Shown here: positions 17,562 to 26,638 of the stretch, one piece after another
How the letters are laid out: each line of letters opens with the position of its first letter
Position numbering within the stretch: the stretch's first letter is position 1
From: Arachidicoccus soli
GTDB taxonomy: Bacteria > Bacteroidota > Bacteroidia > Chitinophagales > Chitinophagaceae
Direction: 5' to 3'
Assembly (NCBI RefSeq): GCF_003600625.1
Contig: NZ_CP032489.1
Location: forward strand, 3,100,001-3,164,000
DNA length: 64,000 nt
The notes under the pieces: generated by a model
What the model saw: only the letters and a program-made list of their open reading frames with translations
What the model was told of the DNA's origin: nothing
The model's database searches: none
Program-made: the position numbers and the translations under genes

Positions 17562-18161
17562 ATGAAAAAAATTGAATTGGAAATAGTCGCACTATCGCAT
17601 AGCATGTCTGGCACGCAATCTTATGCGGTTGTGTTAGGTGAATTAAATGGTTTAAGAAAGTTGCCTATTGTCATTGGCAGCTTTGAAGCACAGGCCATCG
17701 CAGTTGCACTGGAGCGAATGAAACCTACTCGGCCATTGACACATGATTTAATTAAAAACTTTACAACTGCCTTTAATATAGAACTAATTGAAGTTGTCAT
17801 CAACGACTTGCAAGAAGGCGTTTTTTATTCTACCTTGGTTTGTATGAGTGACCGGCAAACAGCTGAAATAGATAGTCGTACCAGTGATGCCATCGCGTTG
17901 GCCGTCCGTTTTGGTTGCCCTATTTATACCTATGAACATATTTTGGATAGTGCAAGTCTTGTCATCGAAGACAGTAATGTGTCTAATCCTGCCGAGCAGC
18001 CTACAGAACCACAAACGCAGAATACCATTAAAAATAGTAATGAAAATCTTTCCAGATTGAATATAGAGGAATTACAAAATATGCTCAATCAGGTTTTAGA
18101 AGCCGAAGACTATATAAAAGCTGCAGCTATTCGTGATGAAATCAATCGCAGAAAAAGATAA
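17562..18161 (+). CDS. Bifunctional nuclease (DUF151) family protein with C-terminal UVR motif
   Basis: A 199-residue protein. The N-terminal DUF151 domain (about residues 1-135) contains the conserved GSFEAQAIAVALE and DSRTSDAIALAVRFGCPIY segments. It is joined through a low-complexity linker to a short UvrB/UvrC-type helical motif at the C-terminus (about 165-199, LNQVLEAEDYIKAAAIRDEI). Plant and bacterial DUF151 members have been reported to have RNase and DNase activity; the UVR motif is a protein-interaction hairpin. Precise cellular role is unknown. The ispE gene follows after 30 bp, probably in the same transcript. Confidence 0.88.
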   Translation: MKKIELEIVALSHSMSGTQSYAVVLGELNGLRKLPIVIGSFEAQAIAVALERMKPTRPLTHDLIKNFTTAFNIELIEVVINDLQEGVFYSTLVCMSDRQTAEIDSRTSDAIALAVRFGCPIYTYEHILDSASLVIEDSNVSNPAEQPTEPQTQNTIKNSNENLSRLNIEELQNMLNQVLEAEDYIKAAAIRDEINRRKR

Positions 18162-18191
18162 TTTCCTAAAGCAGCAACCAAATTTTAGTGC

Positions 18192-19019
18192 ATGATTAAT
18201 TTTCCAAATGCTAAAATAAATTTGGGCTTATACGTTACAGAAAAGCGTAGTGATGGATTTCATAATATCTCTACCCTCTTCTACCCTATCAACTTGTGCG
18301 ATGCCTTAGAAATTATACCCAATCCCCACAGCAGAAAAACAGTTACATTAAACAATTCAGGCATTAACATCGAGGATTCAACAGACAATAATCTTTGTAT
18401 AAAAGCATTTCTCCTTTTAAAAAAGGATTTCCCTCGATTACCCAATATTACTTGTTATTTGTACAAACATATCCCCCTGGGAGCTGGTCTTGGCGGCGGT
18501 AGTGCCGATGGGGCATGTATGTTGAAATTATTAAACGAAACATTTCAACTACAAATAAAGGAACAGCAGTTGAAAGATTATGCATTATTATTGGGCAGTG
18601 ATTGTCCATTTTTCATACTTAATAAACCATGTATCGCTAGTGGCAGAGGGGAACTGCTGCAACCTGTTAATCTAGACTTAAGTCCCTATTTTGTGGTGCT
18701 TATCCATCCTAAGATACATGTAAATACGGGTCAGGCCTTTGCCAAAATTAGACCTAAACAGCCTAATACTCCTTTAGAGCAAATTATTCAGCAACCTATA
18801 GAAGATTGGAAAAATTTATTGAAAAATGATTTTGAATATTCCGTCTTTGAAGAGCATCCTTCTATCCGCCTCGTAAAAGAAAAATTATACCAAGAAGGAG
18901 CATTATACGCATCCATGTCTGGTTCCGGAAGCAGTGTCTATGGACTTTTTAAGGATAATCCCGGGCGTATAAAATTTAATTTCCCTGAAGAATATTTTGT
19001 CTTTCGATCGAAATTATAA
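18192..19019 (+). CDS. ispE: 4-diphosphocytidyl-2-C-methyl-D-erythritol kinase
   Basis: A GHMP-family kinase of 275 residues catalysing the fourth step of the non-mevalonate isoprenoid pathway, phosphorylation of CDP-methylerythritol. The ATP-binding motif PLGAGLGGGSADG is at residues 95-107. The N-terminal FPNAKINLGLYV and C-terminal MSGSGSSVYGLF are diagnostic. It follows the bifunctional nuclease gene and converges with cdd. Confidence 0.96.
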   Translation: MINFPNAKINLGLYVTEKRSDGFHNISTLFYPINLCDALEIIPNPHSRKTVTLNNSGINIEDSTDNNLCIKAFLLLKKDFPRLPNITCYLYKHIPLGAGLGGGSADGACMLKLLNETFQLQIKEQQLKDYALLLGSDCPFFILNKPCIASGRGELLQPVNLDLSPYFVVLIHPKIHVNTGQAFAKIRPKQPNTPLEQIIQQPIEDWKNLLKNDFEYSVFEEHPSIRLVKEKLYQEGALYASMSGSGSSVYGLFKDNPGRIKFNFPEEYFVFRSKL

Positions 19020-19069
19020 TGAAGACCGAAAGTCGGCAAGACCAATCCTCTATTCATCTTTCAACCCTC

Positions 19070-19552
19070 TTATAACATATCTTCAGCCGAGAAATTAAAA
19101 GGCAATAACTGACGCGCATTTTGTACAATAATAACCTCTCCATCCATTCCACTTAGTATAATTTTTATAGGCTGTTGAAATCGGTTTTCTTGTTCTAATA
19201 ATGCTTGTCTGCACATGCCACATGGAGCCACCGGCCGTGAACTTTCTCCATTCAAATTATGATAACTAATGGCAATTGTCTTAACCGCAATATTAGGCTG
19301 CACAGAAGAAATCGTGCTTAGCAAAACCCGTTCTGCACAGATACCTACAGGATAACTTGCGTTTTCTTGATTCGTTCCGTTAACAATTTCACCATTTTCC
19401 ATCAATGCAATGGCAGAAACCTGAAAAGAAGAATAAGGCACATAGGCATTAGAAGTATTCGCTCTTGCCCTTTGCAAAAGAGCCTTATCTTCATCATTCA
19501 GTTCATCTATATTTTTGAATATTTGGTAGGTAAAACTATATTCCTTTTCCAT
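19070..19552 (-). CDS. cdd: Cytidine deaminase
   Basis: A 160-residue zinc enzyme that deaminates cytidine and deoxycytidine to uridine forms for pyrimidine salvage. The zinc ligands are C72 in CAE (72-74), with catalytic E74, plus C111 and C114 in PCGMC, the pattern of small homotetrameric cytidine deaminases. Length fits that group. It is transcribed towards ispE, downstream of lepB in the same direction but beyond a terminator. Confidence 0.96.
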   Translation of the reverse strand: MEKEYSFTYQIFKNIDELNDEDKALLQRARANTSNAYVPYSSFQVSAIALMENGEIVNGTNQENASYPVGICAERVLLSTISSVQPNIAVKTIAISYHNLNGESSRPVAPCGMCRQALLEQENRFQQPIKIILSGMDGEVIIVQNARQLLPFNFSAEDML

Positions 19553-19571
19553 AATTGATTTTATTCAAATT

Positions 19572-19598
19572 AAAAACCTCAAAGCAAAAGCAATGAGG
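19572..19598 (-). terminator. Intrinsic terminator of lepB
   Basis: On the minus strand a stem CCTCA (19598-19594) / TGAGG (19581-19577) is followed by TTTTTA (19576-19571). It lies just past the lepB stop codon. Confidence 0.55.
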
Positions 19599-19626
19599 CT
19601 ATAACAATTTAAAGATAGACTTTTAT

Positions 19627-21141
19627 TTACTTAATCACCTTTAAAATCCGTTTCCAACGCGGCCCATTCTGCCAGCTAAACCAAATTAAAGAAGCTTTCC
19701 CTACAATGGCCGTTTCCGGAACAAATCCCCAGTAGCGACTGTCCTGGCTACGATGACGGTTGTCTCCCATCATCCAATAATAATTATATTGAAAAGTGTA
19801 TTGGTTGGTAGCCTTACCATCGATTACATATTGACCATTATTTTCAGTCAAAGTATGATGTTCGTAGGTCGTAATAATTCTTCTATAAATAGGTAAATTT
19901 TTTGGGGTAAGTGTAACAGTAACGCCCTTTTTCGGAATCCATAGTGGCCCAAAATTATCTGGTGTCCAGCTGCTATCTGCCTCACTATAGTATGGAAACA
20001 GCCCGTGATTTGTCTGAATATAGTATTGTACATTGACCACGTTGGGTAATTTTTTCACTTGTGCTATTTCATCAGCGGTGGCATCAAAAACGTATTGATT
20101 ATTCCCTAAAGGTGTAAACTCGGCCTGATCGCTCGCATTCACAGGATCAATTTTTATATGTATCTGATTTCTTAAAAAATCATCAGAGAAAGCACTGCCA
20201 TTCGTCGTCACCAAATATTCCATTTGAGAAGTAGGCGGGATATAAGCCTTCCTGCCATTTACATACAACTCCGTATTAATAATTTGAATGGTATCGCCGG
20301 CTATGCCGGTACATCGTTTTATATAATTATCAGTTTTGTCAATAGGATGGACTAATATTTTGTGCTGGGCCAATAATGCGGCACGATCGCCATGATATTG
20401 TTCACGCAATGCTTGATAATAAGGATATTCTGAACCATACCCAGGTTCGTTGATAATGGTATCACCTGCAGGGAAATTGAAAACGACAACATCATTGCGT
20501 TTTATTTCTCCAAAAGCAGGTAATCGTCTGTATTTTAAGTGAACCAACTTTGTATAAGAAGGAACAGTCGTAGAGAAGGGCATAAAATTATGTACAAAAG
20601 GAAAACTCACCGGCGTCTCCGGTACACGTGGGCCATAAGTCATTTTATCAACAAACAAAAAATCATTTATCAATAATGTTTTCTCCATACTTCCTGTAGG
20701 AATCACATAAGCTTCAAAAATAAAAGTGCGGATAATTGTAGCTGCGACAGTGGCGAAGACCAAGGCATCCACCCACTCACGTACGGTAGATTTTTTGTAA
20801 CGCTTTACACCTTCTCTTCCAATATATCTTACTTCCTTAGAAAAGCCAATATAAGGTAAATACACAAAGGGTACCAATACTGTCAGCGTATGATCTATGA
20901 AAGAAAACTTCCCAAACTGCATGACAAAGATTATGGTCATCCAGATGGTAATGAACTGCCCGGCGATAGGAATTAACTGCAGCCAAAACCAGAGTTTGCT
21001 AATGCCGCAAAGCTCACAAATGATCCAAGTATTATAAAAAGGAATAAAAGCTTTCCAAGGTGTGACACCTGCTTTTTTGAACATACCATAAATACCTATT
21101 GGCCAGCCAATTAAATATAAGATTACGTAAATAGAAACCAT
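19627..21141 (-). CDS. lepB: Signal peptidase I with N-terminal membrane extension
   Basis: The inner-membrane protease that removes signal peptides from exported proteins. The catalytic serine is S151 in IPTGSMEKTLL, the general base is K275 in NYIKRCTGIAGD, and GDNRHRSQDSRYWGFVPE near the C-terminus is the last conserved box. At 504 residues it is longer than the enterobacterial enzyme (about 324). The first 110 residues are hydrophobic, with about three membrane helices (VILYLIGWPIGIYGM, LWFWLQLIPIAG) resembling the DUF5684-type module, and the domain between the Ser and Lys boxes is large. Such extended forms occur in Bacteroidota. It is monocistronic with its own promoter and terminator. 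Confidence 0.95.
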   Translation of the reverse strand: MVSIYVILYLIGWPIGIYGMFKKAGVTPWKAFIPFYNTWIICELCGISKLWFWLQLIPIAGQFITIWMTIIFVMQFGKFSFIDHTLTVLVPFVYLPYIGFSKEVRYIGREGVKRYKKSTVREWVDALVFATVAATIIRTFIFEAYVIPTGSMEKTLLINDFLFVDKMTYGPRVPETPVSFPFVHNFMPFSTTVPSYTKLVHLKYRRLPAFGEIKRNDVVVFNFPAGDTIINEPGYGSEYPYYQALREQYHGDRAALLAQHKILVHPIDKTDNYIKRCTGIAGDTIQIINTELYVNGRKAYIPPTSQMEYLVTTNGSAFSDDFLRNQIHIKIDPVNASDQAEFTPLGNNQYVFDATADEIAQVKKLPNVVNVQYYIQTNHGLFPYYSEADSSWTPDNFGPLWIPKKGVTVTLTPKNLPIYRRIITTYEHHTLTENNGQYVIDGKATNQYTFQYNYYWMMGDNRHRSQDSRYWGFVPETAIVGKASLIWFSWQNGPRWKRILKVIK

Positions 21142-21170
21142 GCTGAAAAGTTTTTTGTTTTAGCTTGAAG

Positions 21171-21199
21171 CAAATGTAAGGTAATTATTTATTGCACAA
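21171..21199 (-). promoter_or_regulatory. Predicted lepB promoter
   Basis: On the minus strand TTG (21199-21197), 18 bp and TACATTTG (21178-21171) match the TTTG / TAnnTTTG consensus, 29 bp upstream of the start codon. Confidence 0.6.
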
Positions 21200-21422
21200 T
21201 TTGATAATTTGATAAGGAAACAATAAAATAGATAAATCGAAAAAATAACAGTTTAATGCGTAAAAAAACACGGTGAACATATCTCTTACTTTAAAATATG
21301 CATCCAACAGACCTCTTGTATTATCAACAAAAAATATGAATTCAAACTTTTTCACTTAACTTAGAGAAGCTTTCAGTTTTTGGTATTTGCTAAATTAAAT
21401 TTTGTAAAAACAGCCAAATAAG

Positions 21423-23312
21423 ATGCATTCAATAAAAGAAACTAAAATTTCCGAAGGTGTATTACCGGTTTCAGTAGGTTTACAGCCATCGCTGGATGCT
21501 GAACATATGAAGCCTAAAATCCCGCAAAATAAAAAGAGGCTCGTCACTATTTCACTTTTAGCTATTGCCATAGGCATCGTAGTAAGTTTTGTAGCGAAAT
21601 TTTTAATGTATATCATCAACCTTATTACCAATATCTCTTTTTATGGGAGCTTAGCAGGCGAAGGGAATCCATCTTATAATCACTTGGGGATCTGGGTCAT
21701 CTTTATTCCGGTTATTGGCGGATTAATTGTTGGGCTGATGATTTATTATGGTTCTGTCGGCATTCGTGGTCATGGCATTCCGGAAGCGATGGAGCAAATA
21801 TTGACCAATAAAAGTAAAATTAATCCCAATATTGTTTATCTCAAACCTCTATCTTCTGCGATAGCCATAGGAACCGGTGGTCCATTTGGCGCAGAGGGGC
21901 CAGTCATTGCAACAGGTGGCGCCTTAGGCTCAGCTGTAGGACAAATATTAAGAATTACAGATAAAGAGCGGAAAATACTGCTATCAGCTGGTGCGGCGGC
22001 AGGCATGGCAGCCGTATTTGGAAGCCCTATTGCATCCATATTTTTAGCGATAGAACTATTACTATTTGAGTTTTCTCCACGTTCTCTAATACCTATTGCA
22101 TTGGCCTGTATTACAGGGGCGGCAGGCCATCATCTCCTATTTGGAGAAGGTCCCATCTTTCCTATGCACAATGTAGCTGTACCGGGCAATATAGCATTAT
22201 TATGGTATAGTGTTATTGGGATAGCCATTGGATTTCTCTCAATCCTTTCTACCAAATTGGTTTTTTGGGCAGAAGACCTTTTTAAGAAAATTCCGATCCA
22301 TTTTATGTGGTATCCTGCGATTGGCGGCCTAGTTGTAGGCATCATTGGATATTTTGCGCCTAGAACATTGGGCGTAGGGTATTATAACATTACTGATATT
22401 CTTTCCGGAGGACTTACCTTCAAACTCATATTGTCATTAGCAGTTTTGAAATTTATTTCCTGGGCCATCGCTTTGGGCAGTGGGACATCCGGAGGTACTT
22501 TGGCTCCTTTGTTCACTATTGGAGGGGCTACAGGGCTATTGCTTGGCATATGTATTCAGCAGTATTTTCCGAATGCAGGCGTAACGCTTCCTATCGCTGC
22601 ATTAATTGGCATGTCAGCCATGTTTGCCGGTGCCTCTAGGGCCTTACTCACTTCGATAATTTTTGCCATAGAAAGTACAGGTCAATCAAATGCCTTACTT
22701 CCTTTATTGGCAGCCTGTTCTGCCGCTTATTTTATTTCATTTTTCTTTATGGAAACAACCATAATGACAGAAAAAATATTCCGTAAAGGAGTAAAAGTTC
22801 CGGAATCTTATGAACCGGACGCATTAGAGATAATGCAAGTATCTCAAGTGCTTTCCACTTCATATCCCATTTTAAAAGAAACTGATAGTATTGAAGATGC
22901 ACAAAAAACCCTGGCAGAAACAAAGGAGGATCTTGATTACATTATTATTACCAATCAAAACGGAGAGTTTAAAGGGTTTCTTAACTGGAGGCGTTTATGG
23001 GAGGCAGCCACTGCATCAGAAAAACTGGGCCATTTAGTTAAGAATAAAAATAAAACCTTCATCAATGACGATGCAAGCCTCATTGAAGCTATACAAATAA
23101 TGTTAGAACAAAAGGAAGATGCACTACCAGTTATTTCAAACAAAGATCAGCATTTTATAGGCTTACTCACCTACAGAAATATCTTATCGGCGTACAAAAC
23201 TTCCTTGGATGCTGAAAAAGAGTTTGATCCAAGTATATCCTTGAAGCGAAAAAGATTAAAAGCAATTGCAAAGGGACATCAATTATATGAACAATGGAAG
23301 GCTCATAAATAA
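21423..23312 (+). CDS. ClC family chloride channel/exchanger with CBS domains
   Basis: A 629-residue inner-membrane ClC protein. The anion-pathway motifs GHGIPEA (116-122), GAEGP (156-160, carrying the gating glutamate E158) and GSGTSGGTLAP are present. About a dozen hydrophobic helices are followed by two CBS domains (about residues 475-600) that in this family regulate transport, often by nucleotides. The retained gating glutamate is compatible with H+/Cl- exchange or gated channel function. It stands alone between lepB (divergent) and icd. Confidence 0.94.
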   Translation: MHSIKETKISEGVLPVSVGLQPSLDAEHMKPKIPQNKKRLVTISLLAIAIGIVVSFVAKFLMYIINLITNISFYGSLAGEGNPSYNHLGIWVIFIPVIGGLIVGLMIYYGSVGIRGHGIPEAMEQILTNKSKINPNIVYLKPLSSAIAIGTGGPFGAEGPVIATGGALGSAVGQILRITDKERKILLSAGAAAGMAAVFGSPIASIFLAIELLLFEFSPRSLIPIALACITGAAGHHLLFGEGPIFPMHNVAVPGNIALLWYSVIGIAIGFLSILSTKLVFWAEDLFKKIPIHFMWYPAIGGLVVGIIGYFAPRTLGVGYYNITDILSGGLTFKLILSLAVLKFISWAIALGSGTSGGTLAPLFTIGGATGLLLGICIQQYFPNAGVTLPIAALIGMSAMFAGASRALLTSIIFAIESTGQSNALLPLLAACSAAYFISFFFMETTIMTEKIFRKGVKVPESYEPDALEIMQVSQVLSTSYPILKETDSIEDAQKTLAETKEDLDYIIITNQNGEFKGFLNWRRLWEAATASEKLGHLVKNKNKTFINDDASLIEAIQIMLEQKEDALPVISNKDQHFIGLLTYRNILSAYKTSLDAEKEFDPSISLKRKRLKAIAKGHQLYEQWKAHK

Positions 23313-23371
23313 ATTAAAGCTAATTTAATGAAGGTCATTCATGAAACTTTTAATTTATCATATCATTCCCT

Positions 23372-23379
23372 TATTTTTG
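23372..23379 (+). promoter_or_regulatory. Predicted -7 box for icd
   Basis: TATTTTTG fits TAnnTTTG about 40 bp before the icd start; the -33 box is not clear. Confidence 0.4.
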
Positions 23380-23418
23380 TACGCATTAAATCATTCACTC
23401 TTAAAATAATTTTTTCTA

Positions 23419-24648
23419 ATGGCTGAAAAAATCAAAGTTGCCAATCCGGTAGTAGAACTGGACGGCGATGAAATGACTAGGATTATCTGGAAATTTATCA
23501 AAGACAAACTTATCCTACCTTATGTAGATGTAGATATAAAGTATTATGATCTTGGTGTTGAATACCGTGATGCAACCAATGACCAGGTAACAATTGACGC
23601 AGCACATGCTATTTTGCAATATGGAGTTGGTATTAAATGCGCTACTATTACACCTGACGAAGCACGTGTATCAGAATTTGGATTAAAGCAGATGTGGCGT
23701 TCTCCAAATGGCACTATCCGTAATATTTTGGATGGGACTGTATTCCGCGAACCCATAGTTTGCAAAAATGTTCCCCGTTTAGTTCCCAACTGGACTGCTC
23801 CTATTTGTATCGGCCGTCATGCATTTGGCGACCAATACCGTGCTACAGACTTTGTAACCAAAGGTAAAGGTAAACTCTCAATTAAGTTTGAAGGTGAAGA
23901 CGGTACCACACAAGAATTTGAGGTTTACAACTTTAAAGGTGATGGTGTTGCACTTGCAATGTATAACACTGATGAAAGTATCAAAGGCTTTGCGCATGCT
24001 TGTTTTAATCAAGCTTTGAGTAAAGGATGGCCTTTATACCTTTCTACAAAAAACACCATTCTTAAAAAATACGATGGTCGCTTCAAAGATATTTTTGAGG
24101 ATATTTATCAAAATGAATATAAAGCAAAATTTGAAGCAGCAGGTATCGTTTATGAACATCGCCTAATCGATGATATGGTAGCTTCTGCATTAAAATGGAA
24201 CGGTAATTTTGTATGGGCCTGTAAAAACTATGATGGTGATGTACAAAGCGATACTGTTGCACAAGGCTTTGGCAGTCTGGGTTTGATGACTTCCACCTTG
24301 GTCACACCTGATGGCAAGGTCATGGAGGCAGAAGCTGCGCACGGAACTGTTACGCGCCATTATCGCGAACACCAAAGAGGCAACAAAACCTCTACAAATC
24401 CTATCGCATCTATCTTTGCATGGACTCGTGGTTTGGCATTCCGCGGAAAATTAGATAATAACCAAGCATTAATTGATTTCTCAAACGCTTTAGAAGCTGT
24501 TTGTATCGAAACTGTGGAAAGTGGCAAAATGACCAAAGACTTAGCCGTTTGTATCTATGGTAACAAAGTAAATCATGGTGAGCATTATCAAACAACGGAA
24601 GAATTTTTGGACGAGTTAGATAAAAATCTCCAAAAGAAATTGGGATAA
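23419..24648 (+). CDS. icd: Isocitrate dehydrogenase, NADP-dependent
   Basis: A 409-residue enzyme converting isocitrate to 2-oxoglutarate and CO2 with NADP in the citric acid cycle. [14 protein letters not shown] at the N-terminus, [19 protein letters not shown] (substrate binding) and [24 protein letters not shown] place it in the eukaryote-like homodimeric class rather than the E. coli Icd class. Length is normal. A bidirectional terminator follows. Confidence 0.97.
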   Translation: MAEKIKVANPVVELDGDEMTRIIWKFIKDKLILPYVDVDIKYYDLGVEYRDATNDQVTIDAAHAILQYGVGIKCATITPDEARVSEFGLKQMWRSPNGTIRNILDGTVFREPIVCKNVPRLVPNWTAPICIGRHAFGDQYRATDFVTKGKGKLSIKFEGEDGTTQEFEVYNFKGDGVALAMYNTDESIKGFAHACFNQALSKGWPLYLSTKNTILKKYDGRFKDIFEDIYQNEYKAKFEAAGIVYEHRLIDDMVASALKWNGNFVWACKNYDGDVQSDTVAQGFGSLGLMTSTLVTPDGKVMEAEAAHGTVTRHYREHQRGNKTSTNPIASIFAWTRGLAFRGKLDNNQALIDFSNALEAVCIETVESGKMTKDLAVCIYGNKVNHGEHYQTTEEFLDELDKNLQKKLG

Positions 24649-24672
24649 AATAATTCACCAGATATATGTTCT

Positions 24673-24710
24673 AAAAAAGCAGTAAGGTTTTTTCTACTTA
24701 CTGCTTTTTT
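24673..24710. terminator. Bidirectional intrinsic terminator icd / SnoaL-like gene
   Basis: AAAAAAGCAGTAAG (24673-24686) and CTTACTGCTTTTTT (24697-24710) form a perfect 14-bp inverted repeat, with T-runs on both strands, between convergent genes. Confidence 0.9.
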
Positions 24711-24722
24711 ATTGAGAAAATT

Positions 24723-25076
24723 TTACATAAAAAATTGCTCCGAAACAATTTTTCCATCTTTCACCTGGTACAAAGCAATTTCTTCCATCATTCCCCGTTC
24801 GCGGCCTTTCATTTTAGCGTCAAAACCCATACGGCAAGCGAATGTATTGCCGGACACAATAGGTTTATCCGTAAACCCACTATACATTTCTTCCACCATT
24901 TCATTAAATTGTACGCTCTTTTCTTTTATCGCCTCCATTCCTTGTACAGCAGGCCAAGGTGAACCTTCAGGTTCAATGCTTTTTACATCCTGTGCATACA
25001 ATTCGTCTTGAATTTCATCAAATTTTCCTTCTTGTGCCAACACATAAAATCTGTCAGCAATTTCTTGTGTAGTCAT
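24723..25076 (-). CDS. SnoaL-like / NTF2 fold small protein
   Basis: A 117-residue cytoplasmic protein of the SnoaL/NTF2-like cone fold, with no signal peptide. IADRFYVLAQEGKFDEIQDELYAQDVKSIEPEG is the usual opening of the fold. Members range from ketosteroid isomerases to ligand-binding proteins of unknown role, so no reaction can be assigned. I start at 25076 (MTTQEIADRF); an ATG 33 bp further upstream adds a residue stretch not typical of the family. Confidence 0.8.
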   Translation of the reverse strand: MTTQEIADRFYVLAQEGKFDEIQDELYAQDVKSIEPEGSPWPAVQGMEAIKEKSVQFNEMVEEMYSGFTDKPIVSGNTFACRMGFDAKMKGRERGMMEEIALYQVKDGKIVSEQFFM

Positions 25077-25210
25077 TGTTATTATTTTAGATTGAAAAAT
25101 TAATTCCATAATAAAGTTAGGGTTAGTTTTTAGATTGTAAAATAACCAGGGGAGAATTTATTGTAATTTAATATTGCCTAAAAATTTCAAGACCCTTCAG
25201 CCTATTAACT

Positions 25211-25218
25211 TACATTTG
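25211..25218 (+). promoter_or_regulatory. Predicted -7 box for hisA
   Basis: TACATTTG matches TAnnTTTG 23 bp before the hisA start codon. No clear -33 box is seen. Confidence 0.45.
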
Positions 25219-25241
25219 CCCCAAATAAAGTTATTATAAAA

Positions 25242-25955
25242 ATGACGATCATACCTGCAATAGATATTATCGATGGCAAATGCGTAAGACTCACACAAGG
25301 CGATTATGCACAAAAAACCATCTATAACGAAAATCCTGTAGAAGTTGCTAAATCTTTCGAAGATGCTGGTTTAAAGCGATTGCATCTGGTAGATTTAGAT
25401 GGAGCAAAAGCAGGGAAAGTTACCAACTGGAAAGTGTTGGAAAATATTGCTGCAGCAACAAATTTGGTGATTGATTTTGGCGGGGGCATCAAACAAAAAG
25501 AAGATGTAGAATTGGTCTTAAACGCCGGTGCCAGATATGTAACGATCGGGAGCCTTGCCGTAAAAAATGAAGCAATATTTTCAGAATGGATTGAAAACTA
25601 TGATCCTGAACGATTCCTATTAGGCGCCGATGTAAAGAATGAAAAAATCACAGTAGGCGGTTGGTTGGAGACAACAGATATTGATGTTTTTGCTTTTATA
25701 AAAAAATACACTGCCAAGGGTATTAATAATATCTTCTGTACCGATGTAAGTAAAGACGGTTTATTGCAAGGGCCTTCAGTAGAATTGTATACAAAGATAG
25801 TAACGCAATTTCCTGCGATCAATTTTATAGCAAGTGGTGGTGTAAGCTCGCTTGATGACTTGAAAGCATTACAGAACGTAGGTTGCAGTGGTGCAATCGT
25901 AGGTAAAGCTATTTATGAGGCAAGAATAAGTTTGGAAGAATTAAAAGCATTTTAG
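25242..25955 (+). CDS. hisA: ProFAR isomerase of histidine biosynthesis
   Basis: A 237-residue TIM-barrel enzyme converting ProFAR to PRFAR. The catalytic aspartates D8 (AIDIIDGKCVRL) and D130 (LLGADVKNE) mark it as HisA rather than HisF. Two phosphate-binding loops, FGGGI (79-83) and ASGGV (C-terminal half), are intact. In many Bacteroidota hisA sits in a hisGDCBHAF operon. Here neither flank holds another his gene, so it is isolated and appears to have its own promoter. Confidence 0.95.
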   Translation: MTIIPAIDIIDGKCVRLTQGDYAQKTIYNENPVEVAKSFEDAGLKRLHLVDLDGAKAGKVTNWKVLENIAAATNLVIDFGGGIKQKEDVELVLNAGARYVTIGSLAVKNEAIFSEWIENYDPERFLLGADVKNEKITVGGWLETTDIDVFAFIKKYTAKGINNIFCTDVSKDGLLQGPSVELYTKIVTQFPAINFIASGGVSSLDDLKALQNVGCSGAIVGKAIYEARISLEELKAF

Positions 25956-25978
25956 AGGAATCATTCAAATAATTGAAG

Positions 25979-26260
25979 CTATTTCTGAACCATTGTCTTA
26001 CGCAAAAAGGCAATGATAAAAGTAAGTAAGGCCGAGCCTACAATTGACCAGATAATAGGAAACACTTCTCCCTGAATATTCACTGACCATATTGCAGGTA
26101 AATGAAATTTTATGGCCAACCATTTCCCGATATAGGCCCCTATAAAGCCTACAACAATAGAAACAAGGCAACCGCCTAATGAATAGCCGGCGAGGCTTTG
26201 TCCAATGCCTCCGCAGATAGCTGCGATTAAGAGTAGTAAAAGAAATCCAAATAATGTCAT
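25979..26260 (-). CDS. GlsB/YeaQ/YmgE family stress-response membrane protein
   Basis: A 93-residue protein with about three membrane helices and the glycine-rich pattern (CGGIGQSLAGYSLGGCLVSIVVGFIGAYIGKWLA) typical of transglycosylase-associated proteins such as YeaQ. Their function is unknown but they are linked to general stress. I start at 26260 (MTLFGFLLLLLIAAICGG), where the hydrophobic domain begins; a longer frame from 26347 adds 29 residues with little family likeness. Confidence 0.75.
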   Translation of the reverse strand: MTLFGFLLLLLIAAICGGIGQSLAGYSLGGCLVSIVVGFIGAYIGKWLAIKFHLPAIWSVNIQGEVFPIIWSIVGSALLTFIIAFLRKTMVQK

Positions 26261-26638
26261 GGCTATAGAATTGAAGGTGAAAATGTGTACTAAAGATACT
26301 ATTTTTTTCACAATCAAGTACTTGCCATGCAGAAAAATATACCACAATTACCTTTGAATTATTTGTAGTTCCTTAACTTTAATACAACTTGCAAAGCTTC
26401 TGAAACCGGTTTAATATTCCAAATGGGCATAACAATCAATTTTATATTCAATTGGTAAGTATCCGTGTAATTCTGAAAAGAAAGCAAAAGGAGCTCTCTT
26501 AAAAACGCTTTGCATTTGCAAAATAGAGAGTCGTCAAGCATTATTAAGATAAGAAGGCTTTTAAAAATAATTAATATAGGACTATTCGTTTTTATTAAAT
26601 TTTCGGAACTTTAAGGGGTTTCAAAAAATCTCATTGCC
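26261..26638. other. Intergenic region before the AraC-type gene
   Basis: 378 bp with no convincing gene. One perfect palindrome, TTTGCATTTGCAAA (26509-26522), lies about 120 bp before the AraC-type start codon and could be a regulator site. A short minus-strand reading frame at 26359-26541 has no recognisable features. Confidence 0.4.
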
